Assembly: GCF_963966145.1 (NCBI RefSeq)
Contig: NC_091048.1
Coordinates: 15,748,001 to 15,812,000 of the forward strand
Direction: 5' to 3'
DNA from: Tenebrio molitor
Taxonomy: Eukaryota; Arthropoda; Insecta; Coleoptera; Tenebrionidae
Length of the DNA: 64,000 bases
Made by a program: the position numbers and the translations under genes. Position 1 is the first letter of the stretch; each line of letters begins with the position of its first letter. The notes under the pieces were generated by a model. The model ran no database searches and had not been told where the DNA came from. It saw only the letters and a list, made by a program, of their open reading frames with translations. Below are positions 31,600-41,004 of this stretch, piece after piece.

Positions 31600-33440
31600 A
31601 CTATTATTATTATTAGATATTATTATTATCATTATTGAATAAGTCAACTAACAGACTACTGTCCAAATAAAAGTTGACTAAAGCAAGAAAAACATGAACA
31701 GAATTCAGTAACAGTCAGCTACAATTATTACTACTGTCCCATGTCGGGAGATAATACTGAATGAAGTGTTCATCAAGCAAGCCGATGCAATCGATCTAAA
31801 TTACACATTATAACAACCAATATACTCGGAAGTGGCATAGTATGAAGATCACAAATATCGTTAAAACAGTTAAAGATGGAACACATCCTGAACGAAGGAG
31901 AATTATTAAGAATATTTGTATTAGCTCTAGGAACATAGAAATATCTATGTGATCTTGATGAAATCTGAGGGACACTGATGAACAGACCATTCAAAAGAGT
32001 GGAGCAGTCTACTTTATTGTGGAATAATTTAAAGAGGAAGGTCACCGTATCAAGTACCCGTCTAACTTTGAGGTGGGTAAAATTAAACCTGGAACACAAG
32101 AAATCATAATCAACACCAACGGGCGGATAAGTTCCGTCTTTCTTAAAGGAGAGATACTTTAGAAATTTACGTTGTACAAATTCGATAGAGTTAGTATATG
32201 TCACATAATACGGAGACCATATTATAGAACCATATTCCAAACGAGATCTTACAAGCGAAAAATACAACGTAGTTATAAGCATTATAAGCATTTCTCGGAA
32301 CGAAACTCATTGCAAGATCTAAATAAAAATCCGAGAAGTTTCAATGATGCAGCAACAACGGCAACAACAGAGCTACAGAGCGCCCAGAAATGTGGTAGCA
32401 ACTTTTACACAAACTGTCACAAGATGGCACTTTCGAAAAGCCAAATTTATTCAATCTTGCAACATTCAATTTTTGAATTTTTTTAAAAGAATATGTTAAG
32501 GAGGTTTTCCGAACAATTTTTACCCCCGATTTGTGCACTAAAATTTGTCCAGATGTTGCTCGAAGGGTTCAGTTATACATTGAGCATAATGGTGGTCAAT
32601 TTGAACATTTTCAATAAAATTTAAATTTGAATGTTTTAGGTTTGACAATTCTTGACATTTGTTTATCTCAATTTAGATAGCGGCGTTGCCATGATAAAAA
32701 AGGTCTCTGTAAAAAAGTGTCATCTTGCGGGACCAATCGAAAAACTTGCTACCACATTTCTGGGCCCTCTGTAATATGCACATCAAAAACCAGCCTGGAA
32801 TCAAACCAAATACCGAGGTCCTTGGTGGAAGAACGACTAGACAAAGTATGGTTGTCTATCTTGTAATCAAATCGACAAATGTCATGCTTACGCGAATACG
32901 AAACAGAAATGCACTTGTCCTTATTCAGAAGTAATTTGTTTCTGGAGCACCAATCGGACAGCAAGTCAACATTCGATTGTAGTTCTATACAGTCATGCAT
33001 GTTATGTATTCTCGAATATAACTTTAAGTCATCAGAATATAAAAGGGAATCAACGGTGAAAATCTCATTAATGTCATTTATAAACAACAAGAAAAGCAAT
33101 GGACCAAGATTCGATCCTTGTGGAATGCCAGAATTAACTGTAAAGCGAAACGAACTGAATCCCATATACTCAACATATAGAACCCTATCAGACATATATG
33201 ATTTAAGTAGAGATAAAAGAGAAGAATATCAGGTGAATAATGAGGATTTACAACGTTTGTATGCCGCACTCCTCTCATGTAATTATAAAAAAGATTTGGA
33301 TGAAGGTACAGTTGCGGCCGTTGAAAACTCAGACACTTTGACAACGCCAAACTTTTAGCTTTGTAAATGGTATTGAAAGTGACGTTTCTCAAAATGTCAC
33401 TCAAACATTATCCACATTGATTTCTCTCGCAATGGCTCTT
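31600..33440 (-). mobile_element. Jockey/CR1-group LINE, minus strand, inside capsid gene
   Basis: The 3' tail of ATT repeats is at 31600-31640. RT pieces: FTVNSGIPQGSNLGPLLFLL with LLYSDDLKLYSRI (33195-32780), then LVRSRLEYGSIIWSPYY and RKFLKYLSFKKDGTYP (32291-31773). The active site reads YSDD instead of the usual F/YADD. The two parts are separated by the MITE at 32376-32771. The 5' part is truncated near 33200; what lies at 33200-33440 is unclear. Confidence 0.8.
32376..32771 (-). mobile_element. Mariner-like MITE with transposase relic
   Basis: The TIRs CAGAGCGCCCAGAAATGTGG and complement (CCACATTTCTGGGCCCTCTG) are flanked by TA (32374-32375, 32772-32773). On the plus strand 32530-32620 reads CPDVARRVQLYIEHNGGQFE, resembling the extreme C-terminus of mariner-type transposases, so this is a deletion derivative. 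Confidence 0.8.
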
Positions 33441-33449
33441 ATACGTCTC

Positions 33450-33690
33450 TTATACGTCTCGTTTCACTCGCGTTTTAAAGGCCCACGAGTGCCAAAAAAG
33501 GCCCAATTTACACACGAACGAGTTGAATACTACGTTTTTTTGTTCGACGAGCCACTTAAAGGCTCCAAATCGCTTAAAACCTTTAAAATTAGCTTGACGT
33601 TTCGTTTTGACAAGTTGTGACATTTATCAAAATCCGTTCACATAGGAGAAAATTCTCAAATTCTGACAGTGTCGAACAAAAAAGATTTTT
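33450..33690. repeat. Half of fold-back element family B
   Basis: Matches the right arm of the complete palindromic element at 50280-50738 (AAAGGCCCACGAGTGCCAAA, GACAAGTTGTGACATTTATC, CTGACAGTGTCGAACAAAAA). The left arm is missing here, presumably lost with the LINE insertion. Confidence 0.8.
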
Positions 33691-33924
33691 GTAACCTCTA
33701 TTTAGTTGTTGCTTTTGATGTAACAAAAGAAAATGATGAAAATTTATTTAGTAAAACAAAATCATCTGACCTAGAAGTTAATTGGACATTAAAAGATTAT
33801 CAAAATGTTAATTACTATATATATGCTGTAGTTGAATCTCAAAGAATTGCAAATATGAATATCATAGATGAAAAGATTTATCTGGAAATGAAGTAGAGGC
33901 TGTGCCGAGTTTTTAATTAAATAA

Positions 33925-34276
33925 ATGGCTGAGTCAAAGACAATGAATGATTATAAAGTATATTTATCACCTAATCAACTCCAAAGTTGTAAAGAAAAAA
34001 GAATAGATGATGAATTGATGAAATTAAAAAATGTAAAAAGGAGAAAAAAAATGCTGCAATATCAAATTTTCTCCAACACAGATAGGTGGATTTTTACCTG
34101 CTTTAATTCCTACAGCGTTAGCTGTAGCCAAAGCATTGGGACTAGGTGCAGCTGGTTATGCAGGTACTAAATTAGCACAAAAAGCCTTTGGAGATGGTAT
34201 AAAAAACAATAAAAAAAAGAAAAAGAAGCCGAAGACATATGGACAAGGAATAAAATTGATAGGAAAAAGGGGTTAA
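33925..34276 (+). pseudogene. Small hydrophobic/basic Polinton protein, frameshifted
   Basis: The start MAESKTMNDYKVYLSPNQLQ sits in ATAAATG. After a frameshift near 34070 the sequence reads GGFLPALIPTALAVAKALGL with AAGYAGTKLAQKAFGDGI, then a lysine run and a stop at 34274-34276. The plan (charged head, Gly/Ala hydrophobic stretch, Lys-rich tail) is that of small core or membrane-lytic virion proteins encoded next to the protease. Role inferred. Confidence 0.55.
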
Positions 34277-34299
34277 GTAATATAGAAATATCTGATATT

Positions 34300-34734
34300 A
34301 TGAAAAATGAGAAGAATTCGGCTTTACCTCATGAAGCTACGCGAAATTTTCGAGGTGTTTTTGCAATTGATATGTTACAAAAAAAAATTAAAAAAGATGA
34401 ATCAGGTATAATTAATTTTCAACCCTCTAATTGTTTTGATTGACACTGGGTATGTTACATAAACAAACCACATTTAAGAAATATTTTATACTTTGACAGT
34501 TTTGGTATTTCTCCACCAGAAAAAATTAAAACATATTTATTAAGTAGCGGAAAAAATATTGCGTGGAATAGCACACAATTGCAAATGAATTCTTCTGTAT
34601 TATGTGGTCATTACTGTATATATGTAATAATTAATGTAAACAGAGGCAAAGATTTTTATGATATATTATATTCTTTTAAACAGATACCGTGTAGTTTAAA
34701 TGAGAAAAGATTCGCTTCGCTCATAAGTAAATAA
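34300..34734 (+). pseudogene. Adenain-like cysteine protease of Polinton, one stop
   Basis: Reads EATRNFRGVFAIDMLQKKIK, then after a TGA at 34441-34443 HWVCYINKP (catalytic His), ILYFDSFG (Asp), and NSSVLCGHYCIYVI with the catalytic Cys of the CGxxC box. This is the maturation protease family shared by adenoviruses and Polintons (clan CE), which would cut virion precursors. The C-terminus RFASLIS is encoded by a motif-A hairpin segment (34710-34724). The single stop just before HW is the only break. Start uncertain: the ATG at 34300 lacks the TAAATG context of the neighbours. Confidence 0.8.
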
Positions 34735-34737
34735 TAG

Positions 34738-34946
34738 AAGAAACAAAATTTATTAACCTTACAAACTTAGAACCAGAAAATGGTGGAGTAATAATTATAT
34801 TAGAACCAGATAATATTGAAGATATTGTTAAAAACGAAAAGTGAAAATTATTTATAGATACCAAATATACCTATTTTAATGATGGTAAAGTAATGAAAGA
34901 TCATATGAAAAATAATACATTATACTTTACATTTAATTTTCTATAG
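34738..34946 (+). pseudogene. Small unknown Polinton ORF, one stop
   Basis: Reads EETKFINLTNLEPENGGVII, ILEPDNIEDIVKNEK, a TGA at 34842-34844, then KLFIDTKYTYFNDGKVMKDH and a stop. No clear ATG. Unknown function; sits between the protease and a membrane-protein gene. Confidence 0.35.
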
Positions 34947-34974
34947 CTGAACCAGAATAAAATATTATTATTAA

Positions 34975-35361
34975 ATGAAAGAATATTTACAAAAAAGAAT
35001 GTACGTTTATCGTAAAAGTTATAAATATTTTTTGATATTAAAAATATGTTCTTCCTTTGGAAAAGCTTTATTTGCAACATCTGCTTTAGGTGGAATAGTT
35101 TTGCCCCCGCTTTTTGCAATTATTCCTTTATCAGTATTAATAGAAATTTTAGATAATCAATTCAATACAACAGTTAAACTAAATGAACGTATTGAGGTGT
35201 ATAAATCATCTTACAAGTTTTATTCAGAATTATTGCATTTGTTTAATGCTAAGAAAAGCACAGAAATTGAAATTAATTTGCTTGAAAAAGATTTTATTAA
35301 TAATTTAAAATACTTTCCGGTTGAGAAATACCTGATGAAAATGGGACTCAATGGTTATTAA
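34975..35361 (+). CDS. Small membrane protein in Polinton cluster
   Basis: A 128-aa intact ORF with start in TTAAATG. After a basic N-terminus, residues about 35-62 form one long hydrophobic span (ALFATSALGGIVLPPLFAII, PLSVLIEI) with a central Gly-Pro break, possibly a helical hairpin. The rest is soluble and charged (KLNERIEVYKSSYKFYSELL). No family recognised. The location among virion genes suggests an envelope or host-membrane role, but this is inference. Confidence 0.5.
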   Translation: MKEYLQKRMYVYRKSYKYFLILKICSSFGKALFATSALGGIVLPPLFAIIPLSVLIEILDNQFNTTVKLNERIEVYKSSYKFYSELLHLFNAKKSTEIEINLLEKDFINNLKYFPVEKYLMKMGLNGY

Positions 35362-35379
35362 TTTTTTTTTTTCAAATAA

Positions 35380-35646
35380 ATGACTGGCAAGGCCAGCCCA
35401 GAGGCGACGCCGATGACAGAACCAAAAGAAATTAAATTATTTGATTTAAAGACTGATAAGAGGTATGATATTACTGCTATAAGTAAATCAGATGATGTTG
35501 GTCCAACTAATGGATTATTTTTTATTTTAGAGGGAAACTTGAAGTTATATTTATCCGTTGTTGACTTATTTTCAGACTCTACAAAAATTAATAAGTTGTA
35601 TGAGTTATATGACGCTGTTTCATATTTTCTTGATAAAAACAAATAG
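35380..35646 (+). CDS. Unknown small Polinton protein
   Basis: 88 aa, start in ATAAATG, 18 bp after the previous stop. The first residues GKASPEATPMTEP are GC-rich and contain motif C (35389-35403), also found at 15958-15972. The remainder (EIKLFDLKTDKRYDITAISK, FFILEGNLKLYLSVVDLFSD) looks like a small beta-rich domain. No family recognised. The GC-rich lead may be a later addition to the gene. Confidence 0.45.
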   Translation: MTGKASPEATPMTEPKEIKLFDLKTDKRYDITAISKSDDVGPTNGLFFILEGNLKLYLSVVDLFSDSTKINKLYELYDAVSYFLDKNK

Positions 35647-35666
35647 TGTTTCTGCAAAGAAATAAT

Positions 35667-35753
35667 ATGATCTTCAATTCTAATGATTGTGAAGATTGTT
35701 TTTGTAATATAATTATTTCTGAAGATCTTCCATTAGTTCAATTTGATATTTAA
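35667..35753 (+). CDS. Possible 28-aa ORF
   Basis: MIFNSNDCEDCFCNIIISED then LPLVQFDI and a stop. It fits the tightly packed cluster, but is too short to support by itself, and its start context is AATATG, not TAAATG. Confidence 0.2.
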   Translation: MIFNSNDCEDCFCNIIISEDLPLVQFDI

Positions 35754-35800
35754 ATCGCTTTGTCCATGAGTCGACAGCGTCCACGAATTTATTCTATTAA

Positions 35801-37318
35801 ATGAAATATTTTATTCTTTTCCTATTTTTTACTACTGTAAAAAGTTCAGATGATGTTAATATTACAAGATATTTAGAACAATTTGGGTATTTAGAGAGTA
35901 ATGGATCATTATTAACAGAAACGTCTTTGACTAGTGCTTCGCATACCAATGAAGCATTAATAAGGTTTCAAGAATTCTATAATTTACCAACTGATGGAAC
36001 ATTAAATCAAGAAACACTTGCATTTATCAGTAAACCTAGATGTGGCGTTAAAGATAATCCAACAGCTTATAGAGTTCATTATCAAAAATTGAATAAAACA
36101 AATCTTGTTTTTTCGTTAGCTACAAACGAGATGAAAGAATTAGCACAAAAAGCTTTTGATCAATGGGAATCTGTTGCAAATTTAAAGTTTAATTACAATA
36201 GTGTTAAACCGAACATACTTATTTCATTTTCTAATACGCTGTTTCAACATAATCATAATTCACGGTGTCAAAGAGGAATATGTTCTAGCAGTTTTGACGG
36301 AAAAGGTAATGTTTTAGCACATGGCTTCTTTCCAAATAATGATAAATGTTTAGGAATTCATTTTGATAAATCAGAAAATTGGTATTTTGGTGAATCAGGC
36401 AATACACCTGACAGTCAGACTAATTTTTATACAGTATTATTACACGAAATCGGACACACGTTAGGTATTGAACATTCTGCAAATAATAATTGAATTATGT
36501 ACGCCTATTATAAAGGTGATATTGATAAATTAACTCAAGACGATATGTGGGCAATTCAATATTTATATGGACGACCTGAACGATTAAAATATGAATTAAT
36601 ACCAACAACAACAACAACAGTTAAACCTACTGTAAGCAAAGTCTGGCAAAGCGTCCCTGAAGTCGGAGTTAAAGATACAGTTGGTAATTCGTCTTCGACT
36701 CATGAGCCTGTGGTGAATTTATGTAATTTTAATAAAGAAATTAATACATTTTTAATTGCAAATCATCATATGTATATTTTTTATAAGAAATATGTTTGGT
36801 TAGTCAATTTAAAAGACATGACTTATGATAAAGAACCGAAATTAATTACAGATTATTTATATTTTTTGCCAGAAGATTTTAAAGAAATTTCGCATATTTA
36901 TCAAAGACCTTCAGGTGATGTTTTAATAGTTGTTAAAAATGTATATTATTTAATTGATTTTCCAAGTTTTAATATTAAAAGTAGATACAATGGTCAATCT
37001 ATTGAAAATTTAGGAATACCAAAAGGAAAAAGAATTGATGCAATATTTAGAACTTATTCTGGAAAAACATATATATTTTATGATAAAGTCTTATACATTG
37101 AGTTTGATGAGTGTTTGTTTAGATCAAAGAAAAATGGCCTAATTTCAGAATTATTTGCTGGAATACCTCCAAATATAAGCAGAGCATTCAGATATAGAAG
37201 TTTATATTTCTTTAAAGATAAACTGTATTATGAATTTGATGATATTTCCAATACATTAGTTAAATCTGATAAATTTGACTTGACAGTTTTTGGATTTAAA
37301 TGTGGTCTTATAGATTAA
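35801..37318 (+). pseudogene. Matrix metalloproteinase with hemopexin-like domain, one in-frame stop
   Basis: Starts in TTAAATG with a signal peptide (residues 1-15). A peptidoglycan-binding-like prodomain follows, then the cysteine switch PRCGV (Cys81). The catalytic domain keeps the structural-metal segment (FDGKGNVLAHGFFP, GIHFDKSENW) and the zinc site HEIGHTLGIEH (His215, Glu216, His219, His225). A TGA at 36491-36493 (codon 231) lies just before IMYAYY, the Met-turn. A Thr/Pro-rich hinge follows, then about 200 residues of hemopexin-like repeats (MYIFYKKYVWLVN, TYIFYDKVLYIEFD, LYFFKDKLYYEFD) ending in a conserved Cys. It would be a secreted protease acting on extracellular matrix. It is directly downstream of capsid-cluster ORFs, same strand and start context, so it is read here as Polinton cargo captured from an animal MMP. 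One nonsense change is the only break. Confidence 0.88.
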
Positions 37319-38425
37319 ACAATAAAACTAATTAATCGTCTGTGATTCACCTAAGGTATGCTACACTTTTTTATATGATTTTTGATAATTCTACTTCCAT
37401 TGAATTGATTTTTACGTCCATGACTGTTGAATTTTCAAATAATTTCTTTCTAAATTGAAAAGAAAAATCTAATTTATTAGCTAGGTAATAAAATAGAAAC
37501 AAAAGAATTTGATTTTGTTTATGACAAGCGCGTTATTCTGGAAAACTTTTACCGTTTGGATTTTAATCATTTTCGTTGCTAATTAATAATAAATCAGTTG
37601 GAAACTATAATCAATAATCCTTTTTTATTGTTAGGTAATGAATAATTTATTACAGGTATTATCTAAATGGAAAACTTTATATCTTTACAATTCAATTTGA
37701 AATAAATGATCAAGTTATTGAAAAAGCTACAATTATTTTAATCACAAAATTAAGTACCTCGTGAAGAATAAAAAATATCACAGAAATGAAATTAACAAGG
37801 TCTTTCAAAACAACATTGTTTTTTGTCAATATATCTTACTACAGTTTTAAAATCAAATACCTAATTATAATGTGATTTATTAAATTTGAATTGCTCCACC
37901 TAATTGTAGTACTTTTAATAATCATTGCTTAAATGTAGTAGGTATATTTGAATAATTGAAAACTTTATTAAATAAATAGTCTTCTTATAGTTTTGAAACA
38001 CATTAACCACAAAAAATTTAAATGTTGAAGAAGTTATTTATTGTTTTTATTCCACCTATTATTAATGCAAACTTTTTAAATACAGTTGACAGTTCCAAAA
38101 TATTTACATAAATTGTATGCAGGAAAGTTAATTGGGTTACCTATCTCGGAGTCAATTCTGAATTTCTGATTGGACGTATGGCATAGGCGCAAAATGTCAT
38201 CTGGGGCTGGGGAACCTTATTCTTGAGATGTTGTTGATATGGTGAAAAACATGTAGATGTAAAACGTTTCAATGATTAAAAAATTAATATAATTAGGTAA
38301 CCTTTGTGTTTCCTCTGTATAAATTCATAATTAACGAACTAGCTGTGATATTTAGGTAAGTATCTAAATTTTCTGTAGCGGAGATTGTTTTTCTTATGTG
38401 TAAACATTATTCAAATTTTTTCCAT
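37319..38425. other. No feature recognised
   Basis: AT-rich, no repeat arms. The right edge of the Polinton must lie here or have been lost; no AG...CT-type terminus was found. The last part may hold a 5' UTR exon of the gene at 38446. Confidence 0.4.
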
Positions 38426-38445
38426 CTTTTTTTTACAGACAAGAA

Positions 38446-39448
38446 ATGGAAGATAAGCGATATGGTGTACCGATTCACTTAGTTGAGCAGTTCAAACAGA
38501 TCAGTTTAAAACGTAAAGCTGAAAGGATATCGTTTATCGGTTATTGTGAAACTAAATTGGGTGTTGATGCTATTAGCATATGGAGAAACATAATAGGACA
38601 GAATAGGATTATTTCAATAAATCCTTTTCCATATTTGCCTGATGGATTAAATAGATATTTACTGCCACAGCAAACTTTGATACATTTAGATGACAGAAGT
38701 GTAAGAATTACATTGGAGGATGGACAACCATTTATTATAATTTTTGCTGATAACCACACAAAGGAGCATTTTGTTACAGCTCTGGGAGATCTCAATGTGT
38801 ATAATTGTCCGTTTACTCTAAGGTTATATTAGGGCCGTAGAATTATCCCATTGTGTAAAAGTTGATTTTTCTACAATGGAAAACATTTTGTGATTGTAAA
38901 CAGCAGGTAAACCCGGCTGGTTGTTTCATTCAGAGTGGGACTGAGGCAAATTTGTCGAAATATGAATTCCAATTTATAAATTTTCGTTTTTAGAGATTAT
39001 GTTGAAAAATAAGCTATGAAGGTCTAGTCACAAGGGGGTGTTCTAATCCTATTAAAAAGACCAGTGAATTAACCAGGGTACCATATACTTCGGTTCAGAA
39101 AATAATAAAACTAAACATTCTCCCTTAAACCGGACCTTGTACATCCACCCAACAGCTTTTAAAATTTGATTTATTGCAGGGGCGCGTGGCTTCTGAAACC
39201 CACACAAAAGGGCAGCTTATTAGGAGGTAACTACTTTTACGGCCCCAATATAACCTTAGAGTAAACGGACAATTATAATTTAATTACCTACCAAACAAGT
39301 TTTAATTCTATATTGGTTGTTTTTGTTGTTGCAGAACTCTAAGTTCCTCACCATCAGGAAGTTCAGATCAGTCAGAGTCATCATCTAGTTCAGATCAGTC
39401 AGAGTCATCAAGAGTAACTGCCGCTGGGAACTTTGAAAGAGAAACTTA
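38446..39448 (+). CDS. Unknown two-exon gene with Ser-rich tail
   Basis: Exon 1 (38446-38819) starts just after a strong acceptor (TTTTTTTTACAG), so an upstream non-coding exon is likely. It encodes MEDKRYGVPIHLVEQFKQIS, RISFIGYCETKLGVDAISIW and LEDGQPFIIIFADNHTKEHF. A donor CTAAG|GTTATA and an acceptor TTGTTGTTGCAG (39324-39335) join in phase to exon 2 (39336-39448), giving a tail rich in Ser, Asp, Gln and Glu (SGSSDQSESSSSSDQSESSR). Without splicing the ORF stops after 128 aa at 38830. No family recognised. About 162 aa when spliced. Probably a lineage-specific host gene. Confidence 0.5.
38801..39275. repeat. 38-bp inverted repeat around and inside the intron
   Basis: 38801-38838 (ATAATTGTCCGTTTACTCTA, continuing over the splice donor to GGGCCGTAG) is repeated inverted at 39238-39275 with one or two mismatches. 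The left arm covers the end of exon 1 and the donor; the right arm is inside the intron. Confidence 0.85.
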
Positions 39449-39884
39449 ACATGAGATATTTATAATTATACAGTGCGAGTGTAACTCAATTTAATAAACA
39501 ATTTTTGTGGACATGTTATGATTTTGCAATCTTCAACAAGGGCACAAATCCTTTAGTTAATTATGATATGCATTAAAAAGAGATTTTTTAACTTACTAAT
39601 TAGTTCTGATAAATTTTCTGTTGTTTTTTAAGAGACAACTGTTTGTTTTCTCTCTAAATTGATATGAAATAACTTTTTTATTGTTTAATACAAACAGGTT
39701 GCAATTCGACACAACTGAATGCAAATTTTAAGTTTTTTAAATGATTAGGTACTCAAATTTTTATAGAATTCGATTTTTAAAATTTCCAAACCAGTTTGAT
39801 CATCTATTTTTATGATTCAATGCTAGATATTTCTATATTTGTTTGATGCAAACTAATTGATTTTCAATTTTAGTAGTCTAATAT
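39449..39884. other. No feature recognised
   Basis: AT-rich 3' flank of the unknown gene. An AATAAA occurs at about 39494-39499 (in TTTAATAAAC). Confidence 0.4.
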
Positions 39885-40405
39885 GTGTAACTTTTTAACT
39901 CAGATTATTATGCCTAGTTTTCTTAGTCATTTTTTTTCAACAAAAACCACAGATTCAGTTGTTACGTCTGGCTCACATTTTTAAGAAATCGTAAAAATCA
40001 GAGTAGTTTTCCTTATTTTTGGCATAGAAAATCTGGCTCACATTTTTAAAAAGGTCATAAAAAATAGGGTAGTTTCCATAAAAAATTGATGTTTCAATAG
40101 ATAAAATGAGCCTAAAAACAAGTCATTTTGTCAATTTTTTGTGTTTTTGAACCGATTTCAATGGGCTGTGTTTCCAAACTCAACAAAGTTCAACGACAAA
40201 ACTTGAAAATCGACTCATTTTCCTAAAAAAATTGATGATTTGTTGTTTTGGTAGAAATACGGTTTTTTGTTGAAAAAAAAATGCATAGAACATAGGAAAA
40301 TGACCAAGAAAACTAGACATAATAATCTGAGTTAAAAAGTTACATACTATATACTACTAGAAAAAAACGCGAAAATTCCAGAAGTAGTTAAAGTGAACAA
40401 TTGAT
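39885..40405. repeat. Fold-back repeat family A, copy 2 (inverted to copy 1)
   Basis: Reverse complement of the repeat at 7040-7815, without the MITE of that copy. Its own ends are inverted (TAACTTTTTAACTCAGATTA near 39890; TAATCTGAGTTAAAAAGTTA near 40325). Confidence 0.85.
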
Positions 40406-40438
40406 ACATGTCCTCTTCTTGACGAAGTACATGACCTA

Positions 40439-40756
40439 TCATGACCTATGCAATTTTGCCACTCTTGGGCTGTTACCTACCTCTGCCAGACCATCAAAAA
40501 GTATTTTGCGATTCCTTTTCCTTGGTGGCAATTTCACTGCATGAGTTTCTTCCATTTCCTTAATGGTTTGCCAAACTAATGTCAGACTAATTCCCGCTGC
40601 TTCAGATACCCTTTTTACCATTTCTGTTTTGGAGAGCGCTTCATTCTGCTCTCTAAATTTCGCGTAGATATTATGTATCATTATTGTCTGACCACTACTA
40701 ACTGGCTTTCCCCTGGAATTTTTTTTTACAACAGAACCAGGTTGTTGTTCTGCCAT
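40439..40756 (-). pseudogene. N-terminal domain of IS630/Tc1-related transposase
   Basis: 105 aa: SSGQTIMIHNIYAKFREQNE, LSKTEMVKRVSEAAGISLTL, VWQTIKEMEETHAVKLPPRK. Two helix-turn-helix-like segments followed by a Pro-Arg-Lys linker form the N-terminus of a common insect IS630-type transposase. The DDE core is missing. The reading is clean over this part. Confidence 0.6.
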
Positions 40757-41004
40757 TATGCTACACCAAAATGCTGAAATCGTGCACCAACAAACGACAC
40801 TTTAACTTTGTGCACGAGAATTTGACGGTGACGCAAAAATTATGACATATTTCAAAAATAATGTCAAAGATTAGATATTTTTAAAAATAATTTGGTAATT
40901 ATAGTTCAATGTAAATAAGGCTTGTCACGTGGTGCAAAATAGAGTAATCTGATTTGTCAATTTTAGTCCCTATCTCCCGCAACGCTTCGTTCTTAAATAG
41001 TAAT

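Larger units (their letters stand above)
27989..33896 (+). pseudogene. Major capsid protein of Polinton, interrupted
   Basis: Piece 1 (27989-28203) begins at ATAAATG (MENVVDNLWRIDEMPVIDES); a frame break follows near 28090, then LETNISGWKHLSGAYIFVKS. Piece 2 (30793-31590) reads INDFDYVRLFYEEVLIEETN, LCWYPDTADSADTSQY and, after a TGA at 31447-31449, RVVNNQNKISRVFIVFSRAE. Piece 3 (about 33690-33896) reads LKDYQNVNYYIYAVVESQRI to the stop. The double-jelly-roll capsid protein of Polintons is the best match by order and motifs. Insertions are the 2.6-kb long-TIR element and a LINE plus half a fold-back element. A central part appears deleted at the LINE. Confidence 0.7.

Noticed and set aside
34300..36493. 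Several in-frame stops in the Polinton genes are TGA (capsid 31447, protease 34441, small ORF 34842, MMP 36491), suggesting UGA recoding.
   Set aside because: TAA stops and frameshifts also occur in sister genes (near 16525, 27204, 34070, 15758), and large insertions break the capsid gene. Ordinary decay explains it; TGG-to-TGA changes are common.
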